This document shows positions 13,726 to 21,480 of a stretch of DNA of 24,713 nt, piece after piece (within the stretch, counting starts at the first letter, position 1; every line of letters begins with the position of its first letter). The stretch is from JBCBSZ01 sp039185015 (GTDB lineage Bacteria; Actinomycetota; Acidimicrobiia; Acidimicrobiales; Poriferisodalaceae): contig JBCDAU010000059.1 of the NCBI GenBank assembly GCA_039185015.1, forward strand, positions 1 to 24,713. The letters run 5' to 3'. Below the pieces are notes generated by a model that was not told the origin of the DNA, searched no databases, and worked only from the letters and a program-made list of their open reading frames with translations. Made by a program: the position numbers and the translations under genes.

Positions 13726-14816
13726 CCGCCGGACTCACACTCGAAGCGATGAGGCGGCAGCTGACCATCGGCATGGTCGGGGGCGGCCAGCTCGGCCGGA
13801 TGCTCGGCATGGCCGCCGCCCGCCTCGGCCACCGCATGATCGTCCTCGAACCGGGGGTCGATGCTCCCGCAGCGCTCGTCGCGGCCGACCACCTGGTCGC
13901 CGACTACGACGACCCCGTCGCTCTCGACGAGCTGGCGGCGCGCTGCGACGTCGTCACCTACGAGTTCGAGAACGTCCCCGTGGAAGCGGCCCGTCGCCTC
14001 GCCGAGCGGGTCACGCTCGCCCCCGGCGCGCGCTCACTGGAGGTCGCGCAGGACCGCCTCGTCGAGAAGCGGGCCCTCAACGACCTCGGCATCGGCACCG
14101 CACCGTTCGCTCCCATCGACTCGGTGGCCGAGCTGCGACAGGCCCTCGACGACCTCGGTGGAGAGGCGCTGCTCAAGACCCGCCGCCTCGGCTACGACGG
14201 CAAGGGCCAGGTCCGCGTCGGGGCCGACGACGACCTCGACGCCGCGCTCGGCGAGGTCGGTGACGTGCCCTGCATCGCCGAGGGACTGGTGCCGTTCGTC
14301 GCCGAGATCTCGGTGATCGGTGCCCGATCGGTCGACGGCGCGTTCGTCCACTTCGACCCACCCCGCAACGAGCACCGCGACGGCATCCTCGCCACGTCGA
14401 CCGTCCCGGCCGGCGTACCGCCGTCGGCGGTCGACCAGGCCGTCGCCGCCACGCGGGCGGTCCTCGACGACCTCGACCACGTCGGCGTCCTCGCCGTCGA
14501 GCTGTTCGTGCTCGACGACGGCACCGTCCTCGCCAACGAGATCGCCCCCCGGGTCCACAACTCCGGTCACTGGACCGAAGCGCTGTGCTCGATCGACCAG
14601 TTCGAGCTGCACATCCGGGCGATCACCGGGGCGCCGCTGCCGACCCCGACCCGACACGCCGACGGCGTGATGACCAATCTCATCGGCGACGACGTGCTCG
14701 CCGTCGCCGACTGGGCCGCCGACCCCGCGGTCCGGATCCACCTCTACGGCAAGGCGGAGGCCCGACCCGGAAGAAAGATGGGCCACGTCACACGGGTCGC
14801 TCCGCTCGCCGATTGA
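13722..14816 (+). CDS. purK: N5-carboxyaminoimidazole ribonucleotide synthase (PurK)
   Basis: A 364-residue ATP-grasp enzyme that makes N5-CAIR from AIR, ATP and bicarbonate. GMVGGGQLGRMLGMAA (17-32) is the N-terminal nucleotide-fold glycine motif. SLEVAQDRLVEKRALNDLG, LLKTRRLGYDGKGQ (150-163) and ANEIAPRVHNSGHWTEA (271-287) are ATP-grasp and substrate elements, and FDPPRNEHRDGIL matches the AIR-site loop. The GTG at 13722 overlaps the purE stop. An internal ATG at 13749 (MRRQLTIGM) is also possible and is closer to the usual PurK start, in which case the first nine residues would be absent. It forms an operon with purE. The aldo/keto reductase starts 9 nt after its stop. Confidence 0.94.
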   Translation: MTAGLTLEAMRRQLTIGMVGGGQLGRMLGMAAARLGHRMIVLEPGVDAPAALVAADHLVADYDDPVALDELAARCDVVTYEFENVPVEAARRLAERVTLAPGARSLEVAQDRLVEKRALNDLGIGTAPFAPIDSVAELRQALDDLGGEALLKTRRLGYDGKGQVRVGADDDLDAALGEVGDVPCIAEGLVPFVAEISVIGARSVDGAFVHFDPPRNEHRDGILATSTVPAGVPPSAVDQAVAATRAVLDDLDHVGVLAVELFVLDDGTVLANEIAPRVHNSGHWTEALCSIDQFELHIRAITGAPLPTPTRHADGVMTNLIGDDVLAVADWAADPAVRIHLYGKAEARPGRKMGHVTRVAPLAD

Positions 14817-14825
14817 CTGGCGCTC

Positions 14826-15851
14826 ATGCGCATCGAACAGCTCGGTAGGGGTGGGCCGCTCGTCAGCGAGCTGGCCCTGGGCACCATGACCTTCGGCGTC
14901 GAGACCGACGAGGCGGAGTCGCGCCGTCAGCTCGACACGTTCGTCGAGGCGGGCGGCACCTTCGTCGACACCGCCGACGGCTACGGCGCCGGTGAGTCGG
15001 AGCGGATCATCGGGCGCTGGCTCGCGAGCAACCGGCCCGACGACCTCATCCTGGCCACGAAGGGTCGCTTCATGCCGCCCGGCGGATCGTCGGGCGCCTC
15101 GCGGCGTGGAATCTCGATGGCGATCGACGCCTCGCTCGACCGTCTGGGAGTCGACACCATCGATCTCTACTTCGTCCACGGCTGGGATCCGCAGGCCCCG
15201 GTCGAGGACACGTTGGCGGCGCTCACCGACGCCGTCCAGGCCGGGAAGATCCACCACGTCGGGTGGAGCAACACGACCTCGTGGCAGTTCCAGCGGATCC
15301 TCGACACCGCCCGCTACGAGGGGTTCGTCCGACCGATCGTGCACCAACCGCAGTACAACCTCCTCGACCGGACGATCGAGTGGGAGCTGCTGCCGCTGCT
15401 CGTCGACCAGGGCATCGCGGTGACGCCGTGGTCGCCGCTCGGCGGCGGATGGCTGACCGGCAAGTACCGCCGGGACGAGACCCCCAGCGGAGCGACCCGG
15501 CTGGGCGAGGACCCGAACCGCGGTGTCGAGGCGTGGGGGAAGCGCAACGACGACCGCACCTGGGCGATCGTCGACGCGGCCCAGGCCGTGGCCGACGAGG
15601 CCGGCCGATGGATCGGCGAGGTGGCCCTCCGCTGGCTCCTGCAACGACCGGCGGTCGTGTCGGTCCTCCTCGGCGCCCGCACCGTCGCCCAGCTCGAGCA
15701 GTCCCTCGCCGCAGCGACGATGCCGGAGCTGTCGACCGAGGCGATGGCGACCCTCACCGAGGTCTCGGCGCCGGGCCTGCCCGACTACCCGTACGGCATG
15801 CAGCGGGACTGGTGCGGCGTCGGGATCTGGAACGAGCTCGGCACCGCCTGA
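14826..15851 (+). CDS. Aldo/keto reductase
   Basis: A 341-residue NADPH-dependent (beta/alpha)8-barrel oxidoreductase that reduces aldehydes or ketones. The catalytic tetrad is visible: D48 and Y53 in FVDTADGYGAGESE, K79 in ATKGRF and H118 in YFVHGWD. Later elements are HHVGWSNTTSWQ, QPQYNLLDRTIEWELLPL, TPWSPLGGGWLTGKY and VLLGARTVAQLEQSL; the last belongs to the cofactor-binding C-terminal part. The substrate is not predictable. It follows purK by 9 nt without a good ribosome-binding site, so it may depend on coupling. A strong hairpin follows its stop codon. Confidence 0.9.
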   Translation: MRIEQLGRGGPLVSELALGTMTFGVETDEAESRRQLDTFVEAGGTFVDTADGYGAGESERIIGRWLASNRPDDLILATKGRFMPPGGSSGASRRGISMAIDASLDRLGVDTIDLYFVHGWDPQAPVEDTLAALTDAVQAGKIHHVGWSNTTSWQFQRILDTARYEGFVRPIVHQPQYNLLDRTIEWELLPLLVDQGIAVTPWSPLGGGWLTGKYRRDETPSGATRLGEDPNRGVEAWGKRNDDRTWAIVDAAQAVADEAGRWIGEVALRWLLQRPAVVSVLLGARTVAQLEQSLAAATMPELSTEAMATLTEVSAPGLPDYPYGMQRDWCGVGIWNELGTA

Positions 15852-15857
15852 ACTTGT

Positions 15858-15882
15858 GGTCGCGCCCTGCCCGGGCGCGACC
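15858..15882 (+). terminator. Perfect 10-bp GC-rich hairpin after the aldo/keto reductase
   Basis: GGTCGCGCCC (15858-15867) pairs fully with GGGCGCGACC (15873-15882) around the loop TGCCC. It starts 7 nt after the aldo/keto reductase stop. No T-tract follows, so if it terminates, it does so by a U-independent mechanism common in high-GC actinobacteria. It lies only 31 nt before the next ATG, so it could also act as a leader structure of the amidohydrolase gene. Confidence 0.6.
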
Positions 15883-15913
15883 ATGGAGGCCTCGGGGATC
15901 CAGGGGGCTCACC

Positions 15914-17665
15914 ATGTACGACCACCTCATCACGGGCGCGACCGTCGTCGACGGCACCGGTTCGGCGCCCCGCACCGCCGACGTGGCGATCGACGACGGC
16001 GTCATCGTCGAGGTCGGTGAGGTCACCGGCGGCGCCCGCAACGTCATCGACGCCGACGGCGCGACCGTCACCCCCGGGTGGGTCGACGTGCACACCCACT
16101 ACGACGGTCAGGTCACCTGGGACGACGAGATCGATCCGTCGTTCTCCAACGGCGTCACGACGGTCGTGATGGGCAACTGCGGCGTGGGATTCGCCCCGGT
16201 CCGGCCCGGCAACGAGCAGGAGCTCATCGAGCTCATGGAGGGCGTCGAGGACATCCCCGGCGCCGCGCTGCACGAGGGCATGCCCTGGGGTGAGTGGGAG
16301 ACCTTCCCGGAGTACCTCGACCACCTCGCCTCGCGGCGCTACGCCCTCGACGTGGGCACCCAGGTGCCCCACGGCTCGGTGCGCTACTACGTCATGGGCG
16401 AGCGCGGGATGACCGACGAGGACGCCACCGCCGACGAGCTCGCCGGCATGGCCGACCTCGTCGGCGAGGCCGTCGAGGCGGGTGCGCTCGGCTTCTCCAC
16501 CTCCCGCACCATCGGCCATCGCTCACTCTGGGGCACACCGGTGCCCGGGACCTTCGCCGCCGTCGACGAGCTCGTCGCCATCGGTGAGGCGATGGGACGC
16601 GTCGGCAAAGGCGTGATCGAGGCGATCCCGGCGGGGACCGTCGGCGAGATGAAGGCCCTCGGCGGCGAGCGCTTCACCCAGCAGGAGGAGCACGAGCTGC
16701 TCCGTGCCGTGTCGATGGCCTCGGGGCGACCGGTGACCTTCACCCTCGTGCAGTCGCCCGACTACGACCCGAACACCTGGCGCGAGATCCTCCGGCTCTG
16801 CGAGGAGGCGAACGCCGCTGGCGCCCAGCTCCACCCGCAGGTGTCGTCCCGCCCCGTCGGCTTCCTCACCGGCCTGTCGTCGTACCACGCCTTCATGCGC
16901 AAGCCGACCTACATCGAGCGCCTCGCCCACCTGCCGCTCGCCAAGCGGGCGGCCGAGATGGCCAAGCCAGAGATCCGTCACGCGCTGATGACCGAGGACA
17001 CCATCCGCCCCGAAGCACCCGGCTCGATGGAGAACGTGCACGGCCTGTTCCGTCGGTCAGCGGCGCTCCTCTACCCGCTGGCCGATCCCGTCGAGCTCGA
17101 GCCGACCCGCGATCAGTCGCTCGGCGCCGAGGCCCAGCGCTTGGGCAAGGACCCGCTCGAGCACCTGTACGACTTCCTGATCTCCGACGGCGGCACCCGC
17201 TTCGCCTCGCTCAGCACCGCCGACATCCCCGCCCGGATGGAGGTGCTGAAGGAGATGCTGAGCCACCCCGACACGGTCACCGGTCTCTCCGACGCCGGCG
17301 CCCACGTCACGCTGATCTGCGACGGCACGATGCCGAGCACGCAGCTGACGTACTGGACTCGCGACCGGCAGGGCGAGCAGCTCCCGATCGAGTTCGTCGT
17401 CGAGAAGCAGACCCGTCGCAACGCCCGCCTGTACGGGCTCGCTGACCGGGGCACGATCGAGCCCGGCATGCGGGCCGACGTGAACGTGATCGACCTCGAC
17501 CGCCTGCAGGTCTCGGCGCCCGTCGCCCATCACGACCTGCCCGCCGGCGGCACCCGCCTGCTCCAGCCGGTCGAGGGCTACGTGGCGACCTTCTGCCATG
17601 GCACGCAGACGCGGTCGAACGACGCCGACACCGGTGAGCGGCCGGGACGTCTGGTCCGCTCCTGA
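15914..17665 (+). CDS. N-acyl-D-amino-acid deacylase family amidohydrolase
   Basis: A 583-residue metal-dependent hydrolase of the D-aminoacylase branch of the amidohydrolase superfamily. The N-terminal beta domain (YDHLITGATVVDGTGSAPR) leads to the metal site DVHTHYDGQVTWD with H60 and H62. NCGVGFAPVRPG carries C89, corresponding to the cysteine metal ligand of D-aminoacylases. Near the end of the barrel GLSDAGAHVTLI holds the catalytic acid D460. The C-terminus closes the beta domain (GTIEPGMRADVNVIDLD). Typical reactions are hydrolysis of N-acyl-D-amino acids or related amides; the true substrate is unknown. The ATG has AGGGGG 6 nt upstream. The thiolase gene starts 48 nt after the stop, and the pair may act together on an acyl-amide or its acyl-CoA product. 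Confidence 0.87.
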   Translation: MYDHLITGATVVDGTGSAPRTADVAIDDGVIVEVGEVTGGARNVIDADGATVTPGWVDVHTHYDGQVTWDDEIDPSFSNGVTTVVMGNCGVGFAPVRPGNEQELIELMEGVEDIPGAALHEGMPWGEWETFPEYLDHLASRRYALDVGTQVPHGSVRYYVMGERGMTDEDATADELAGMADLVGEAVEAGALGFSTSRTIGHRSLWGTPVPGTFAAVDELVAIGEAMGRVGKGVIEAIPAGTVGEMKALGGERFTQQEEHELLRAVSMASGRPVTFTLVQSPDYDPNTWREILRLCEEANAAGAQLHPQVSSRPVGFLTGLSSYHAFMRKPTYIERLAHLPLAKRAAEMAKPEIRHALMTEDTIRPEAPGSMENVHGLFRRSAALLYPLADPVELEPTRDQSLGAEAQRLGKDPLEHLYDFLISDGGTRFASLSTADIPARMEVLKEMLSHPDTVTGLSDAGAHVTLICDGTMPSTQLTYWTRDRQGEQLPIEFVVEKQTRRNARLYGLADRGTIEPGMRADVNVIDLDRLQVSAPVAHHDLPAGGTRLLQPVEGYVATFCHGTQTRSNDADTGERPGRLVRS

Positions 17666-17681
17666 TCGGCGCCGATACGCT
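17665..17681 (+). promoter_or_regulatory. 12-bp palindrome overlapping a -10-like box before the thiolase
   Basis: ATCGGCGCCGAT (17665-17676) is a perfect palindrome whose last T begins TACGCT (17676-17681), a TAnnnT -10 candidate. A transcript from there would start near 17688 and include the AGGGGG ribosome-binding site of the thiolase (ATG 17714). This suggests a separate regulated promoter in the 48-bp gap. Function is inferred only, and GC-rich palindromes arise easily by chance. Confidence 0.3.
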
Positions 17682-17713
17682 GTCCCCACCGGGGATGACA
17701 CAGGGGGTTGGCG

Positions 17714-18916
17714 ATGGCCAGCAACGGGATCAAGGACCAGGTCGCGATCGTCGGGATGGGCTGCACGCCCTTCGGTGAGCACTGGGACCGATCGCTCGAC
17801 GACCTCATGGTCGACGCCACGCAGGAGGCCTTCACCTCCTCGGGCATCTCCCAGGACCAGATCGATGCGTACTGGTTCGGCACGCTGGGCTCCGGGGTCT
17901 CCGGTCTCACGCTGAGCCGCCCGCTGAACATCGACTACAAGCCGGTCACCCGCGTCGAGAACATGTGCGCCACCGGCTCCGAGGCCTTCCGCAACGCCTG
18001 CTACGCCGTCGCCTCCGGTGCCTACGACATGGTGATGGCCGTCGGCGCCGAGAAGCTGAAGGACTCGGGCTTCTCCGGCCTCACCGGCTCCAAGCCCCCG
18101 ACCGACGGCACCGAGGCCGCGCTCACGGCGCCGGCGATGTTCTCGCTGCTCGCCCCGGCGTACGCCGAGAAGTTCGGCGTCGACGACGCCGAGCTCAAGG
18201 ACGTCATCACCCGGATCGCCTGGAAGAACCACTACAACGGCGCCCGCAACCCTCGTGCCCAGTTCCGCAAGGAGGTGGGCAAGGACGTCATCTGCAACTC
18301 GCCGCTGGTCGCCGGCCCGCTCGGCATCTTCGACTGCTCCGGCGTGTCCGACGGCTCGGCCGCCGCGATCATCGTGCGGGCCGAGGACGCCTACGAGTAC
18401 ACCGACTCGCCGCTGTTCGTGAAGGCGCTCGCCTTCTCGGCCGGCCCGGCCGCCGGTCCGATCGACTCGTCGTACGACTACACCTCGTTCCGTGAGGTCG
18501 TCGCCTCCGCCGAGGACGCCTACCGCCAGGCCGGGATCACCGACCCACGGGCGCAGCTGGCCATGGCCGAGGTCCACGACTGCTTCACCCCGACCGAGCT
18601 GGTCCTCATGGAGGACCTCGGTTTCGCCGAACGCGGCCTGGGCTGGAAGGAGGTCCTCGCCGGCACCTACGACCTCGACGGCGAGCTCCCGGTCAACCCC
18701 GATGGCGGTCTGAAGTCCTTCGGCCACCCGATCGGTGCCTCGGGCCTCCGGATGCTGTTCGAGTGCTGGTTGCAGCTGCGCCAGCAGGCCCCCGAGGAGC
18801 GGCAGATCCGCTCGGTCACCGAGCTCGGCAAGACGATGGGCCTGACCCACAACCTCGGCGGTGCGCCGGGCGAGTGCGTCAGCTTCGTCGCCGTGGTCGG
18901 TTCCGAACTGGGCTGA
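17714..18916 (+). CDS. Thiolase-fold acetyl-CoA acetyltransferase-like / SCP-x-type lipid-transfer protein
   Basis: A 400-residue thiolase-superfamily enzyme. The nucleophile C85 lies in VENMCATGSEAFRNA. H288 (EVHDCFTPTE), H338 (LKSFGHPIGASG) and C388 (LGGAPGECVSFV) complete a thiolase-like site, except that the usual NEAF segment is replaced by HDCF, a mark of the SCP-x/lipid-transfer protein branch. Members cleave 3-ketoacyl-CoA or, as Ltp proteins paired with DUF35 partners, retro-aldol substrates from sterol side chains. No DUF35 gene is adjacent here. ATG 17714 has AGGGGG 6 nt upstream; a TTG 6 nt earlier lies directly against that site and is rejected. It follows the amidohydrolase. Confidence 0.88.
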   Translation: MASNGIKDQVAIVGMGCTPFGEHWDRSLDDLMVDATQEAFTSSGISQDQIDAYWFGTLGSGVSGLTLSRPLNIDYKPVTRVENMCATGSEAFRNACYAVASGAYDMVMAVGAEKLKDSGFSGLTGSKPPTDGTEAALTAPAMFSLLAPAYAEKFGVDDAELKDVITRIAWKNHYNGARNPRAQFRKEVGKDVICNSPLVAGPLGIFDCSGVSDGSAAAIIVRAEDAYEYTDSPLFVKALAFSAGPAAGPIDSSYDYTSFREVVASAEDAYRQAGITDPRAQLAMAEVHDCFTPTELVLMEDLGFAERGLGWKEVLAGTYDLDGELPVNPDGGLKSFGHPIGASGLRMLFECWLQLRQQAPEERQIRSVTELGKTMGLTHNLGGAPGECVSFVAVVGSELG

Positions 18917-18923
18917 GCTCGTC

Positions 18924-18939
18924 CCGCCCTGCCGGGCGG
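18924..18939 (+). terminator. GC-rich hairpin after the thiolase
   Basis: CCGCCC (18924-18929) pairs with GGGCGG (18934-18939) around the tetraloop TGCC, 7 nt after the thiolase stop codon. There is no T-run. The apex (GCCCTGCC then GGGC) is almost the same as in the hairpin at 15858-15882, which also starts 7 nt after a stop codon; this supports a shared terminator-type role. Confidence 0.5.
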
Positions 18940-19022
18940 CGGTCGGGTCCGCAGCCCGTCGAGGGCACCGAGACGTCACGCTCGGTCAACATGGGCGACT
19001 CCGTGCTGTCGCGCGCCCCCGC

Positions 19023-19028
19023 TACGGT
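19023..19028 (+). promoter_or_regulatory. -10-like box TACGGT, possible leaderless promoter of the haemolysin III gene
   Basis: TACGGT lies in CTACGGTCG and ends 9 nt before the ATG at 19038. No Shine-Dalgarno sequence precedes the start codon, so a leaderless transcript is plausible. The same 9-mer precedes the alternative purE start. No clear -35 box is seen. Confidence 0.35.
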
Positions 19029-19037
19029 CGACAGACG

Positions 19038-19832
19038 ATGACGATGGACGAGATCCGCGATCGGGTGGGCGAGGGCGTGCGCCACGGCGTCGAGCAGGCA
19101 CGCCATGCCGAGGCCGAGTTGGTCGCCAACGTCCGCAAGGGTCTCAGCAGGGCCGAGCGCGATCTGTCCGACGGTCTGCAACGCTGGCGCCTCTACCGGA
19201 TGAACCATCCGGTGCGGGGGCTCATGGACGCCGGCGCGGCGATCACGTTCCTCGGGCTGTTCGCCTGGCTGCTCAGCAAGGCCCGACCGTGGGCGACGCA
19301 GATCCCACTGGTCGTCTACGGCATCAGCGTCGTCGGGCTCTTCGTGGTCAGCTCGCTCTACCACTCGGTGCCCTGGCGGCCGGTGTGGCGTGGGCGGATG
19401 CGCCGGCTCGACCACACGATGATCTTCGTCCTGGTCGCCGGGACCTACACCCCGGTCGCGGTCCTGGTGCTCGACGGCTGGGTCCGGGTGGCCACCCTCG
19501 CCGCCGTGTGGTCGATCACCGCGGTGGGCGGCTTCCAGAAGTTCGTGATGCACACCGGGAACAGGCTCTCGATCAGCCTCCAGGTCCTGCAGGGATGGAT
19601 GGCGCTGCTGCTCCTGGGTCCGTTGCTCGCACGGCTGCCGGTGCAGGCGGTGGCCCTCATCGTGGGCGGCGGGTTGCTGTACACGATCGGGATGGTGGCG
19701 CTCGTGACGCGCCGTCCCTTCCTCTGGCCCCGGTTCTTCAGCTACCACGAGGTCTTCCACGTCTTCGTGATCGCCGCCGCGACGCTGCACTTCGTGATGA
19801 TCGCCAGGTACGTGGCGGTGCCGGCGGCGTAG
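19038..19832 (+). CDS. Haemolysin III / PAQR family membrane protein
   Basis: A 264-residue protein with seven predicted helices from about residue 62 onward. The zinc/hydrolase-like residues of this family are present: VVSSLYHSVPW with S105 and H109, RLDHTMIFVLVAGTYTPV with D125, and FSYHEVFHVFVIAAATLHF with H237 and H241. These match the three-His zinc site of PAQR/HlyIII proteins, a branch of the CREST putative membrane hydrolases. The bacterial role is uncertain, with lipid metabolism the best guess. Unusually, about 58 hydrophilic residues precede helix 1 (MTMDEIRDRVGEGVRHGVEQ and on), probably an amphipathic helix. A second ATG two codons in (19044) is also possible. Its stop is 1 nt from the convergent mutase stop. 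Confidence 0.88.
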   Translation: MTMDEIRDRVGEGVRHGVEQARHAEAELVANVRKGLSRAERDLSDGLQRWRLYRMNHPVRGLMDAGAAITFLGLFAWLLSKARPWATQIPLVVYGISVVGLFVVSSLYHSVPWRPVWRGRMRRLDHTMIFVLVAGTYTPVAVLVLDGWVRVATLAAVWSITAVGGFQKFVMHTGNRLSISLQVLQGWMALLLLGPLLARLPVQAVALIVGGGLLYTIGMVALVTRRPFLWPRFFSYHEVFHVFVIAAATLHFVMIARYVAVPAA

Positions 19833-19833
19833 G

Positions 19834-21477
19834 TCAGTCGCCGACGTCGGCCCGGACCGCGGCGAGCGTGGTCACGGCCCGAGCCCGGGCGGCGGCGAGA
19901 TCCTCGTCGATGGGTTCGACGACCTCGCAGTAGAGCTTCATCTTCGGCTCGGTCCCCGACGGGCGGATCGTCAGGCGGACGTCGCCGGCGGTGAACATTA
20001 CCCCATCGGTCGGCGGCTCCTCGGCGGCCAGATCTCGGACCTCGTCGACGGGGCGGCCGGCCAGCGTCGTCGGCGGCGCGGACCGGTAGCGGTCCATGAG
20101 CTCGGCCATCCGCACCGAACCGTCGGGACCCTCGAAGCGCACGGACCAGCCGTCGGTGGCGTGCACGCCGAAGCGTCGGGCGAGGTCGTCCAACCGATCC
20201 TCGACGGTGCGGCCGTTGGCCCGGAGTCCGGCGACCAGCTCCGTCATCGCCACGGCAGCGGAGACACCGTCCTTGTCGAGCACCGCGTCTCCGACGAGGT
20301 AGCCGAGGGCCTCCTCGTAGCCGAAGACGAACCGCAGGCCCGGGTCCTCGATCGCGGGCCGCACGATCCACTTGAACCCGGTGAGGGTGCGGGCCGAGCG
20401 CACGCCGTGGGCCTCGGCCAGGCGGTCGAGCAAGCGGGACGAGACGATCGACGTCGCCACGAAGCGGTCGTCGCCCTCGGTGTGCTCGAGCACGTGGTCG
20501 GCGAGCAGCCAGCCGACCTCGTTGCCGGTCAGGACCCTCCAGCCGCCCTCCCTCGACGGGACGGCTGCGGCGAGCCGGTCGGCGTCGGGGTCGTTGGCGA
20601 TCGCGAGCTCGGCACCCTCCGCCTCGGCCAGCGCGAGGAGCAGGTCCATCGCGCCGGGCTCCTCGGGGTTGGGGAAGCTCACGGTCGGGAAGTCAGGGTC
20701 CGGCGCGTCCTGCTCGGGGACCACGATCGGCGCGGTCAGCCCGGCGACGGCGAACGCCCGCCGCACCGCTTCGCTGCCGACGCCGTGCATCGCCGAGTAG
20801 ACGACCCGGAGGTCACCGGGGGCGTCCGGTGCGAGCCGGCTGATCGTCGCCAGGTACTCCTCGACGGCCTCATCGCCGATTCGGGTGATGCGGGGATCGT
20901 CCTCGGGGGCGAGGTCGTCGTCGCCGACGAGGCCGATGCGGTCCATCGCCTCGGAGATCTCGACGTCGGTCGGCGGCACGATCTGGGCGCCGTCACCCCA
21001 GTAGACCTTGTAGCCGTTGTCGGCCGGAGGGTTGTGGCTCGCCGTGACCATCACGCCGGCGCCGCCGCCGTGGTGCCGCACCGCTCGAGCGAGGACCGGG
21101 GTCGGTTGCGTGCCGGTGAGCAGGACCACGTCGATGCCTCGAGCCGCAGCGACGCGGGCGGTGTCCACGGCGAAGACGTCGCTGTTGTGGCGGGCGTCGT
21201 ATGCGATGGCGATGGGTCGGTCGGCCTCGCCCCGGGCGATCAGGACGTCGGCGACGGCGGCTGCGGTGGTGCGGACCAGCACCCGGTTCATGCGCGTCGG
21301 TCCGGCCCCGAGCGGACCGCGCAGGCCTGCGGTGCCGAACGTGAGTCGGCCGGCGAAGCGCACCGCCAGCTCGGCGGTGTCGCCGGCGGCGATCAGCCGA
21401 TCGAGCTCGGCTCGGGTGACGGGGTCCGGATCGGCGTCTCGCCACGCCGTCGCCTGCTCGATCAGCTGTTCGCTCAT
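19834..21477 (-). CDS. Alpha-D-phosphohexomutase (phosphoglucomutase/phosphomannomutase)
   Basis: A 547-residue enzyme that moves phosphate between C1 and C6 of hexose phosphates through a phosphoserine. Landmarks are LTFGTAGLRGPLG (45-57), the active-site loop VMVTASHNP with phospho-serine S147, the Mg2+ loop NDPDADR with D296, D298 and D300, the sugar loop FGYEEALGYLVGD and the phosphate-binding C-terminal loop TIRPSGTEPKMKLY. Length and the N-terminal helix (EQATAWRDADPDPVTRAELDRL) fit the longer PgcA/PMM-like branch (about 550 residues) rather than the 450-residue ManB type. It probably supplies glucose-1-P or mannose-1-P for cell-envelope sugars. The ATG at 21475-21477 lies 3 nt after the stop of the Fas1-OmpA gene, so the two are co-translated. 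Confidence 0.93.
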   Translation of the reverse strand: MSEQLIEQATAWRDADPDPVTRAELDRLIAAGDTAELAVRFAGRLTFGTAGLRGPLGAGPTRMNRVLVRTTAAAVADVLIARGEADRPIAIAYDARHNSDVFAVDTARVAAARGIDVVLLTGTQPTPVLARAVRHHGGGAGVMVTASHNPPADNGYKVYWGDGAQIVPPTDVEISEAMDRIGLVGDDDLAPEDDPRITRIGDEAVEEYLATISRLAPDAPGDLRVVYSAMHGVGSEAVRRAFAVAGLTAPIVVPEQDAPDPDFPTVSFPNPEEPGAMDLLLALAEAEGAELAIANDPDADRLAAAVPSREGGWRVLTGNEVGWLLADHVLEHTEGDDRFVATSIVSSRLLDRLAEAHGVRSARTLTGFKWIVRPAIEDPGLRFVFGYEEALGYLVGDAVLDKDGVSAAVAMTELVAGLRANGRTVEDRLDDLARRFGVHATDGWSVRFEGPDGSVRMAELMDRYRSAPPTTLAGRPVDEVRDLAAEEPPTDGVMFTAGDVRLTIRPSGTEPKMKLYCEVVEPIDEDLAAARARAVTTLAAVRADVGD

Positions 21478-21480
21478 CGA

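Noticed and set aside
17684..17694. CCCC-ACC-GGGG hairpin between the amidohydrolase and thiolase genes
   Set aside because: The stem is only 4 bp with a 3-nt loop in GC-rich DNA, which is expected often by chance.
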